A stretch of 64,000 bases of DNA from contig NZ_QRGA01000011.1 in the NCBI RefSeq assembly GCF_003367175.1, forward strand, positions 1 to 64,000, given 5' to 3'. Below, piece by piece: positions 55,946 through 62,968 of this stretch. The notes beneath the pieces are model-generated. The model searched no databases. It was not told the DNA's origin and was given only the letters and a program-made list of their open reading frames with translations. How positions within the stretch are numbered: the stretch's first letter is position 1; every line of letters begins with the position of its first letter. The stretch is from Trinickia dinghuensis. GTDB lineage: Bacteria; Pseudomonadota; Gammaproteobacteria; Burkholderiales; Burkholderiaceae. The translations under genes and the position numbers were made by a program.

Positions 55946-57444
55946 AAGGCATGTTCGAGCGTGCTTGCGTGCGCTTGTCCCTACTGGCAGCGCTTTCCTT
56001 CCTCATGCCGCCGGGCAATGCACACGCCGCCAAGGACGTGAATGCCGGCCTCGCGGCACCCTATGCGGCCGAGGCATCCAAGCAAACGGTCGTCGAGGTG
56101 CTCGATCGATTCGCAGCCGATCACGGCTTGACGCTGCGCGTCGCCAACGATGCGGCGCGCGGTTGGCAAACGGCCAAACTCGACGGATGGGTACGAGCGC
56201 CAACGGGCAGGGCATTTCTCGAGCAGCTCGCTCACGCGCACCACTTTACGTGGTTCGTCGCCGAGCAAACGCTGTACGTCGGAGCGGCACGCGATTCCGC
56301 TGTCGAGCGCATCGCACTCGGCGGCATGCGCGCCGACAGCGCCCAGGCAGCGCTCGAAGCCGTGGGCCTCTACGACGCCCGCTTCGGCTGGGGCGAACTT
56401 TCGGGCCAAGATGCGGTGCTGGTGGGCGGCCCGCGTGCGTATCGGGCGCTGGTGAGCCGTTTCCTCGCCGGCCATGGCGCCTCGAGCGACGGGCAAGCCG
56501 AACTCGAGCCGATGATCTTTCCGCTGCGGTTCGCACAAGCCGCGGACATGCCGCCCACCGAAGCGGGAGCCCCGGCTCGCCCCGGGGTCGCGGCCTTGCT
56601 GCGGCAGTTGCTCGTGCGTGAAGCGCCGGCCGCGCAACCGGCGTTCACCCTGCCCGCGCAAGCCGATTTTCCGCCGCTGCCCGCCGCGGCGCCGCCCCTT
56701 GCTCCGTGGATCGGAGTTCCCGGCGCCTCGCCCGCGCCCGCGGTGCCTCGCCCTCGCGCCGCGAAAGGCGCCGCATCGGAAGCGAGCGAGGCCAGCATCG
56801 TCGCGGACGACAGAACGAATTCGGTTGTCGTCTGGGCGGATCGCCGCTGGCGAAGCCGCCTGCAACAACTCGTCGATGCCCTCGATCGGCCGACGTCGCT
56901 CGTTTCCTTCGACGTGCTCGTCGTCGAGGGCGACGTCGCCGCCGTCGGCGAGTTGAACATCGCGAGCGAAAGCGCATACGCCGGATTCGCACGGCATTCG
57001 GCTGTCGTCGACGACCGAATCGCCGCGGCGATCGCCGCGCACCGCGTTCGCCTCCTCAGTCGCCAAACGCTGATCGGCCGCATGAATGCCCGCACCACGC
57101 TGGCGATCGGCGGCGAAGCCGCACACGATGGCAACGCGCCTGAACCGACAGCCGGCGAGCAAGCCAATGGCAGGAGCGGCAATCGCGGCGACCGCCTCGA
57201 TTTGTCCGCCCGAATCGTGCCGTCGGACAGCGGCGCCGCACCCTCCATCGCCGTCGAGGTCGCGTTGCTGATGGCACAGCCGACCGGCCTTCCGGGGCAA
57301 GCCTGGTCGAACACGACCAGCGTCAAGCTCGACACCGCGATCACGCTCGAAAGCGGCGCGCCCCCACATTTGATCGCGAGCTACCCCGTTGCCGCGGCAC
57401 GCGCGGAACAACGCGCCATCTTCATCAGCGCCAAAACGTTGTAG
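55942..57444 (+). CDS. sctC: Type III secretion outer-membrane secretin SctC, short form
   Basis: Outer-membrane ring subunit (HrcC family), 500 aa against a usual 600-700. Sec signal peptide, cleavage near NAHA-AK. N0 domain about 35-105 (VVEVLDRFAADHGLTLRVAN, FTWFVAEQTLYVGAARD), N1 about 110-175, an N3-type ring domain split by a Pro/Ala-rich stretch about 185-280 (IVADDRTNSVVVWADRRWRS marks its second half), then a reduced secretin core about 305-500 (LVSFDVLVVEGDVAAVGELN, RVRLLSRQTLIGRMNARTTL). The usual C-terminal gate motif (VPxLGxIPxxGxLF) is absent; the protein ends in IFISAKTL. Start overlaps the upstream gene by 4 bases. Confidence 0.82.
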   Translation: MKGMFERACVRLSLLAALSFLMPPGNAHAAKDVNAGLAAPYAAEASKQTVVEVLDRFAADHGLTLRVANDAARGWQTAKLDGWVRAPTGRAFLEQLAHAHHFTWFVAEQTLYVGAARDSAVERIALGGMRADSAQAALEAVGLYDARFGWGELSGQDAVLVGGPRAYRALVSRFLAGHGASSDGQAELEPMIFPLRFAQAADMPPTEAGAPARPGVAALLRQLLVREAPAAQPAFTLPAQADFPPLPAAAPPLAPWIGVPGASPAPAVPRPRAAKGAASEASEASIVADDRTNSVVVWADRRWRSRLQQLVDALDRPTSLVSFDVLVVEGDVAAVGELNIASESAYAGFARHSAVVDDRIAAAIAAHRVRLLSRQTLIGRMNARTTLAIGGEAAHDGNAPEPTAGEQANGRSGNRGDRLDLSARIVPSDSGAAPSIAVEVALLMAQPTGLPGQAWSNTTSVKLDTAITLESGAPPHLIASYPVAAARAEQRAIFISAKTL

Positions 57445-57470
57445 GACCAGACCGGACCGATCACACCGCC

Positions 57471-58217
57471 ATGCTCGAACTTCGCATCCTGACTGGCCTG
57501 CACCGAGGAGCCGCACTCCCGCTCGAAGAGGACACGATCCGTATCGGAGGCGGATCCGAGAACGATATCGTTCTGCTCGATCCCGGCATGCCGCCTGCCG
57601 CGAGTGTGATCTACCGGTCGCAAGAGGGCGCTTGGCAATATCGTTCGTACCGGTCGATTCAGCAAAGCGGCGACACGCTCGACGCGACCGGAGCGCCGAA
57701 CGGCACGGCGCTCGTTGCCGGCGCGCGGTGGTTCGCCGGCCCGGTCTTGATCGGATGCGAGGAAGAAGGCGCCCCTTGGCCGGCCGAGCCCGTACCGTGC
57801 GATACCTCACGGCGTGCTCAGGCAAGGAAACGGCCCACTTCGTTCGCAATGAAGATGAGCGCGGCACTCGTCATCGCCATCGCTTTGACGGTGCTAGTCG
57901 CCGTACTCGCACTGCCGGGCCGGCCTTCCAACCCCGCGCGTTCGGCCGCGGCGTCGGCGTCGGCGTCGGCGGTATCCGCGCTTGACGCCGACGGCCCGCC
58001 CATACGGGTCGTCAGCGCAATCGTCTATCCCGAGCAAGCAGTCCGCCGGCCGCCGTTCGGAATACGCAGCGCCAGTACGGGGCCTTACGGCTTCGTCGTG
58101 ACCGATGACGAGCACGTGCTCATTCCCGGCAGCCGCTGGCACGCCTTCACACTCGTGCGAATCGAGCCACGGCGCGCCGTGTTCACCGGGCCCCACGCCG
58201 CGGAGCTGACGTGGTGA
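57471..58217 (+). CDS. sctD: Type III secretion inner-ring protein SctD, short form
   Basis: Inner-membrane ring subunit (YscD/HrpQ), 248 aa against about 300-420 usual. N-terminal FHA-like domain about 1-95 (RILTGLHRGAALPLEEDTIR, IGGGSENDIVLLD), one TM about 129-149, and a periplasmic part of only about 100 residues, so probably one ring-building domain in place of two or three. It follows sctC by 26 bases and overlaps sctN. Position and FHA-TM layout support the call despite low sequence conservation. Confidence 0.8.
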   Translation: MLELRILTGLHRGAALPLEEDTIRIGGGSENDIVLLDPGMPPAASVIYRSQEGAWQYRSYRSIQQSGDTLDATGAPNGTALVAGARWFAGPVLIGCEEEGAPWPAEPVPCDTSRRAQARKRPTSFAMKMSAALVIAIALTVLVAVLALPGRPSNPARSAAASASASAVSALDADGPPIRVVSAIVYPEQAVRRPPFGIRSASTGPYGFVVTDDEHVLIPGSRWHAFTLVRIEPRRAVFTGPHAAELTW

Positions 58218-59602
58218 TGAATGAAGCCGGGACGGCGAACCTCTCCGTAGGCACCGACGTGAAGGCACGCCTCGCGGCGTGGACGCGGCGCGCCCACGAT
58301 CGGCTCGATCCCGCGCGGGCGGTGTTTTGCTACGGGCGTGTCGAACAAATCAGTGCGACGCTTGTCGTCGCGTCGCTGCCGCGGTGCGCGATCGGCGATC
58401 TGTGCGAGCTGAGCAAGCTCGATTCCGCCGGCGCACCCGTGCTGGCCGAGGTGATCGGCTTCGACGCGAAGCACGCTTTGCTCGCCCCGCTCGGCCCGCT
58501 CGACGGTATTGGATCGAACTCGCCGATCCGTACGCTCGGCGTACCGCACAGCGTGCGCGTCGGCCCGCACCTGTTCGGCAAAGTGCTCGACGGCTTCGGC
58601 CGGTCGATGCGGCCGGATGCCGCGGCAGCGGCCAGCGCCTCGAACGATTCGACGACGGTACGCGTGCTGGCGGCAGCGCCGTGCGCCGCCGCCCGTCCGC
58701 TGATCGATCGGCGCGTGGTGACGGGCGTCCGTGCGATCGATGCCTTGCTGACGCTCGCGCGCGGCCAGCGAGCCGGGTTGTTCGCCGGCCCGGGCTGCGG
58801 CAAAAGCACACTGCTCGGTGCGCTGGCGCGCGGCATCGACGCCGATGCGATCGTCGTAGGGCTCGTCGGTGAACGCGGCCGCGAATTGAACGAATTTCTC
58901 GAGCGCGAACTCGACCCACCGCTGACACGCCGCACGGTGGTGGTGTGCGCCACGTCCGACGCGCCGCCGATGGAACGCGCTCGGGCCGCGTTCACGGCGA
59001 CCGCGATCGCGGAAGGCTTCTGTCATAGCGGCAGGCATGTTCTCCTGCTCATCGATTCCCTGACGCGCTTCGCCCGCGCGCAACGGGAAATCGGACTCGC
59101 GTCGAACGAACCGCCCGGCCGATTGGGATACCCGCCTTCGGTCTATGCGGCGTTGCCGCGCTTGATCGAACGCGCGGGCAATCGAGAGCATGGGGCCATC
59201 ACCGGCATCTACACGGTCTTGACCGAGACCGAGCACGCGGATCCGATCGCCGACGAAGCACGATCGCTGCTCGACGCGCACATCGTCCTTTCTCGCAAGC
59301 TCGCCGAGCGCGGTCATTTCCCCGCCGTCGATGTCATCGCAAGTCTCAGTCGTCTCATGCCCGTCGTTGCGGATCTTTCCCATCGACACGACGCGGAGCA
59401 CGCACGCATGCTGCTCTCGCGCTACGGCGATCTCGAATGGCTCATCTCGCTCGGTGAATACGAGCCAGGCCATGACCCGGCCGCCGACGACGCCGTCGCG
59501 CGCTACCCGCGGCTCGCCGAACTTTTACGGCAGGACCTGCGCATACCCGTTCCTTGGGAGAAAACACTTGAACAACTGCATGCCGCGGTTCGCGGGCAAT
59601 GA
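58211..59602 (+). CDS. sctN: Type III secretion ATPase SctN
   Basis: Cytoplasmic hexameric ATPase that unfolds and unloads substrates at the export gate; 463 aa, near the usual length. Walker A GPGCGKST (193-200), Walker B region HVLLLIDSLTRFARAQREIG, then LASNEPPGRLGYPPSVYAAL as in FliI/YscN; GLVGERGRELNEFLE is the catalytic-Glu region. Several starts overlap the sctD stop; GTG 58211 has GGAG 5 bases upstream, with GTG 58214 and ATG 58217 also possible. Clearly a T3SS/flagellar-type ATPase rather than F1, from the FliI-like N-terminus. Confidence 0.95.
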   Translation: MVMNEAGTANLSVGTDVKARLAAWTRRAHDRLDPARAVFCYGRVEQISATLVVASLPRCAIGDLCELSKLDSAGAPVLAEVIGFDAKHALLAPLGPLDGIGSNSPIRTLGVPHSVRVGPHLFGKVLDGFGRSMRPDAAAAASASNDSTTVRVLAAAPCAAARPLIDRRVVTGVRAIDALLTLARGQRAGLFAGPGCGKSTLLGALARGIDADAIVVGLVGERGRELNEFLERELDPPLTRRTVVVCATSDAPPMERARAAFTATAIAEGFCHSGRHVLLLIDSLTRFARAQREIGLASNEPPGRLGYPPSVYAALPRLIERAGNREHGAITGIYTVLTETEHADPIADEARSLLDAHIVLSRKLAERGHFPAVDVIASLSRLMPVVADLSHRHDAEHARMLLSRYGDLEWLISLGEYEPGHDPAADDAVARYPRLAELLRQDLRIPVPWEKTLEQLHAAVRGQ

Positions 59603-60077
59603 ACCCGCCGGCGGTCGTCGCCCGTTCCTGGCTGAAGAGACGTTCGCCCCGAGTTCGCCGGGTGCCTGGCGAGCGCTCGCGGCGGTGTCGGATGCCCGCC
59701 GCAAACGCGCCGCGCAAAAGCTCGCACGAGCCGAGCGCGAGGTCCACCGCGCATGCGACGAGGCGCGGCGCGCCGAAGCCGACCTCGCACGGCTGAGAAA
59801 CCACGCGGACGAACTCGAACGCGAATGGCATCGCGCCCACCGATACCGCGAAGCGCAAGGCCGCGATCTTCAGCGCGCGCGTGCCGCACAAGCGCAACGC
59901 GAAGTTTTGCTCGCAAAGCACGCCGAAGATGTCCGCAGCGTCGCACGCGGCGCCGATGAGGCGCGCCAAATCCTCTATCAAACGCAGCAGGACTACAGGG
60001 CGAGCGCCCGAAAAGACGAGAAACGCCGCGTCTTGCGAGCGCGCCTCGACGTTGGCGGTCATCACGAATCGCGATGA
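59568..60077 (+). CDS. sctO: Type III secretion stalk protein SctO (YscO-like)
   Basis: Highly charged coiled-coil protein of 169 aa following sctN, as expected for SctO/YscO/FliJ, the stalk that sits in the ATPase hexamer. Nearly the whole of residues 35-160 is a heptad-rich helix pair (RKRAAQKLARAEREVHRACD, DELEREWHRAHRYREAQGRD). I prefer the TTG at 59568, 7 bases after GGGAG; the ATG at 59580 is the alternative. Either start overlaps the sctN end. Confidence 0.8.
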   Translation: MNNCMPRFAGNEPAGGRRPFLAEETFAPSSPGAWRALAAVSDARRKRAAQKLARAEREVHRACDEARRAEADLARLRNHADELEREWHRAHRYREAQGRDLQRARAAQAQREVLLAKHAEDVRSVARGADEARQILYQTQQDYRASARKDEKRRVLRARLDVGGHHESR

Positions 60078-60087
60078 GCCGCGTGCG

Positions 60088-61155
60088 ATGCGCTCGCCGC
60101 CTAGTCCGATTCGATTGCGGAGCGTCGGTGCCACTGCGGTCGCGCGACACCGTCTGACGCATCCCTACCGCGCGCGATGCCACTTGGCGGACGGCGTCCA
60201 AGCGGACTTGCTCATCCGCGAGGACCTAGGCCCGGCGGGCGACCACGACGAAGGCTTGCCGCTATCGACCCGTTTCGGCCCGGCGATCGCCTATCACTAC
60301 GCTCCGCTGCTGCTTGCCTGTACCGGCGTCGACGTGATGCAAGGCGCGGGGCCGTCCGCGCAGACCGCGCTTGCGCGATACGCCATCGCGGCGCTCGACC
60401 CGGCGCTGCAAACGGCGCTCGGCGATCCAACCGTGAGCGATAGCGACAGCGAGGCCACGTCGCTTCGGCGCGAGTCGCCATTCGCTCTCAATGTGCAAAT
60501 CCGCTTGCCGTCGATCCGGCTCGCGATGCGCCTGGTCATGACGGCTACCGGCGTGCAAGCGCTGCTCGACGGCGAGCCGTGGCAGCCCGACTGCGCTTCC
60601 CTGCCGCCGCCCGCATGGCTGACGGGTCTCGACGCCGGCATCCGGCTCGTTGTCGGCGAATCTACTTTACCCCTCGCCCAATGCAACGCTCTGGCGTGCG
60701 GCGATATCGTCCGCTTGGCGGTTGGCGCGTTCGATGTCGCGGGCCGCGGCTCGGTGCGCACCGGCTCGCATCGCCTGCTGCTTCGCTGGGGCGATTCCCA
60801 CCGTTGTTTCGAAGTCGAACACATGACCCACGATCCCAGCCTTTCTCCCAACGACATGGACGCCGCACCGGCGCGCGGCGCCATAGGTCCAGCCGACGGC
60901 ATCGCGCCGATCGATACGGCCGCCATCCCCGTGCGCCTGTCTTTTTCGCTCGGCACATTGCGCTTGACCGTCGGCGATGTCGCCGCACTGCGCTCGGGCT
61001 CCCTGGTCGAATTGAAGGACGGCCTGCCGCCGAAGGTCAGCATCGAAGCCAACGGGCTGCCGATCGGCGCGGGCGAACTCGTCGACTTCGACGGCCGGCT
61101 CGCCGTCGAGATCACGCAATGGCCGCAAGCGCACGTGCCGTCCTCGACGTCATGA
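60088..61155 (+). CDS. sctQ: Type III secretion C-ring protein SctQ
   Basis: Sorting-platform protein (HrcQ/YscQ/SpoA family), 355 aa, full length and not split into two genes as in P. syringae. The C-terminal SpoA domain about 280-350 is visible (AIPVRLSFSLGTLRLTVGDV, AALRSGSLVELKDGLPPKVS, IEANGLPIGAGELVDFDGRL). The N-terminal two thirds diverge. It follows sctO by 10 bases and overlaps sctR by 4 bases (ATGA). No sctP gene lies between sctO and sctQ. The start at 60088 is the first ATG in frame after the sctO stop. Confidence 0.85.
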   Translation: MRSPPSPIRLRSVGATAVARHRLTHPYRARCHLADGVQADLLIREDLGPAGDHDEGLPLSTRFGPAIAYHYAPLLLACTGVDVMQGAGPSAQTALARYAIAALDPALQTALGDPTVSDSDSEATSLRRESPFALNVQIRLPSIRLAMRLVMTATGVQALLDGEPWQPDCASLPPPAWLTGLDAGIRLVVGESTLPLAQCNALACGDIVRLAVGAFDVAGRGSVRTGSHRLLLRWGDSHRCFEVEHMTHDPSLSPNDMDAAPARGAIGPADGIAPIDTAAIPVRLSFSLGTLRLTVGDVAALRSGSLVELKDGLPPKVSIEANGLPIGAGELVDFDGRLAVEITQWPQAHVPSSTS

Positions 61156-61808
61156 TCCTCGATCAAAACCCGCTGGCCCTGCTCGCGCTGCTCGCCTTGC
61201 TCTCGCTGTTGCCGCTCATCGCGATCGCCACCACCTCTTACCTGAAGTTGTCGGTCGTCCTCGTTCTCGTCCGCAACGCGCTCGGGGTTCAGCAGGCGCC
61301 AACGACGCTCGCGCTAAACGCGATCGCGCTCGTCGGTACGTTATTCGTCATGGCGCCCACCCTCTCGGCCTGCATGGCTCAGGCACGAGAAGCAACGCTC
61401 CCGCAAGCATCGTCGGGAACGTCGCAGATCGATGCCGCGCTCAAAGTCGTGGAACCGTTGCGGCAGTTCGTACTGCGCAACGGGCGCGCCGACGAACGCG
61501 AACGCTTCTTGGAGATGGCGCGAAAAACCTGGCCGGAGACCACGCACAACGCGGCAAGCCCCGACGACTGGAGCATTGCCGTACCCGCCTTCGTCGTATC
61601 GGAACTTCAATCGGCATTCGAAATCGGCCTGCTGCTGTTCGTGCCGTTCGTCGCGGTCGACCTCCTCGTGTCGAACGTATTGCTCGCCATGGGGATGCAA
61701 ATGGTCCCCCCCTCGATCGTCGCGTTGCCGATCAAGCTGCTTCTGTTCGTGCTTGCCGACGGCTGGGGCAAGCTGCTCCATGCACTCGTGCTGTCCTATC
61801 ACGGATGA
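61152..61808 (+). CDS. sctR: Type III secretion export apparatus protein SctR
   Basis: Core export-gate membrane protein (FliP/YscR family), 218 aa with four hydrophobic segments. Marks: PLIAIATTSYLKLSVVLVLV, RNALGVQQAPTTLALNAIAL, and the C-terminal VVSELQSAFEIGLLLFVPFV and NVLLAMGMQMVPPSIVALPI. Start overlaps sctQ by 4 bases; sctS follows 4 bases after the stop. This gene and the three after it keep the universal R-S-T-U order. Confidence 0.95.
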   Translation: MILDQNPLALLALLALLSLLPLIAIATTSYLKLSVVLVLVRNALGVQQAPTTLALNAIALVGTLFVMAPTLSACMAQAREATLPQASSGTSQIDAALKVVEPLRQFVLRNGRADERERFLEMARKTWPETTHNAASPDDWSIAVPAFVVSELQSAFEIGLLLFVPFVAVDLLVSNVLLAMGMQMVPPSIVALPIKLLLFVLADGWGKLLHALVLSYHG

Positions 61809-61812
61809 AGCC

Positions 61813-62076
61813 ATGCACGAATCGCTGATGTTGCTCCAGCACGCCCTCGTCTTCGCCTTCAAGGTTTCCGTCGCGCTCTGTCTCACCGCGGCCTGCGCGG
61901 GTATCGCGATTTCGCTCGTCTTGTCGGTGTTTCAAATTCAGGACCAAACGCTGCCGTTCGCGGTCAAGCTAGTCGTCGTCGGCGCCGCGGTGGCGATCGC
62001 GGGGCACGGCGTCGGCACCGAACTCGTTCGTCTGATCGATCAAGCGTTCGAACTTGCGAGCGTGCCGCGCGCATGA
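61813..62076 (+). CDS. sctS: Type III secretion export apparatus protein SctS
   Basis: Small export-gate protein (FliQ/YscS), 87 aa with two membrane helices: ALVFAFKVSVALCLTAACAG near the N-terminus and LPFAVKLVVVGAAVAIAGHG. The intervening SVFQIQDQTLPF is the family signature. It lies 4 bases after sctR and 28 bases before sctT. Confidence 0.94.
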   Translation: MHESLMLLQHALVFAFKVSVALCLTAACAGIAISLVLSVFQIQDQTLPFAVKLVVVGAAVAIAGHGVGTELVRLIDQAFELASVPRA

Positions 62077-62104
62077 CCGTCGTCCCGGCTTGCCTCTCTC
62101 GTCG

Positions 62105-62968
62105 ATGACCGGTCCGGTCGAATTCGCGCTGCCGTTCGTTTCGGCGCTGGGGCTCAGCGCCGTTCGATGGCTTCCGACGATCCTCCTCGTGCCCCTCTTC
62201 GCCGGTCACGCGCTAGGCGGGACGGCCCGCGCCGTCGTCATGCTCGCGCTCGCGCTGCCCGCGGCTCACGGGATCGCGGCCGAACTCGCGCGCGCGCCGC
62301 TCCCTCTCGTCCAATGGCTCGCGCTGGCGGCCAAGGAGGCCGCTCTCGGCAGCGTGCTCGCCGCGCTCATCGCCGTTCCGTTTTGGGCCATCGAGGCCGC
62401 CGGCACCTATCTCGACTACCAACGCGGCGGCAATCCGCAAGCGCTCGATCCCGCGATGGCCGTCGAAACGTCGGTGCTCGGCATCATGCTGCGGCAAGCG
62501 CTCATCGTCTTCGTCATTCACAGCGGCGGCCTGCATGCGGTCTTCGATATCGTCGCCGCGAGCTACGCCGTGTGGCCCGCGCTTGCCGATCCGCCGCCGA
62601 TCGGGCCTAGCGTCTGGGAGCCGTTCGGGGCGCTGCTCGCCGCGACGATGCGCTTCGCGCTCATCCTCGCCGCGCCTTACCTGCTCGCCCTCGCCGCGAT
62701 CGAGGCCTGCTTCGCCGTGCTCTCCCGCGTCAATGCGAAATTCCCCGCCTACGTCGCGGCATTGCCGTTCAAGAGCGTCGTCCTGATGTGCTTGCTCGCG
62801 CTGACGCTGCCCCGCTTGCTGACGGCGGCGGGCGACGTCGTCGACCGGCATGCCGTGGAAGTACGGCAGACGTTGAGGGAAGCAGCGGGAAGCGCATCGG
62901 CAAGGTCGGTCAGCCGTGATGGTTCCGGCGAAGAAAACGGACGGCCCATGATCCGGAACACGCGTTGA
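62105..62968 (+). CDS. sctT: Type III secretion export apparatus protein SctT
   Basis: Export-gate membrane protein (FliR/YscT), 287 aa with about six hydrophobic segments. Recognisable: LPTILLVPLFAGHALGGTAR, IEAAGTYLDYQRGGNPQALD and PLLRAxNAKFPAYVAALPFKS-type block (here RVNAKFPAYVAALPFKSVVL). The ATG at 62105 lacks a good ribosome site; translation may be coupled to sctS or start at a nearby non-ATG codon. The C-terminus overlaps sctU by 4 bases (TTGA). Confidence 0.93.
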   Translation: MTGPVEFALPFVSALGLSAVRWLPTILLVPLFAGHALGGTARAVVMLALALPAAHGIAAELARAPLPLVQWLALAAKEAALGSVLAALIAVPFWAIEAAGTYLDYQRGGNPQALDPAMAVETSVLGIMLRQALIVFVIHSGGLHAVFDIVAASYAVWPALADPPPIGPSVWEPFGALLAATMRFALILAAPYLLALAAIEACFAVLSRVNAKFPAYVAALPFKSVVLMCLLALTLPRLLTAAGDVVDRHAVEVRQTLREAAGSASARSVSRDGSGEENGRPMIRNTR

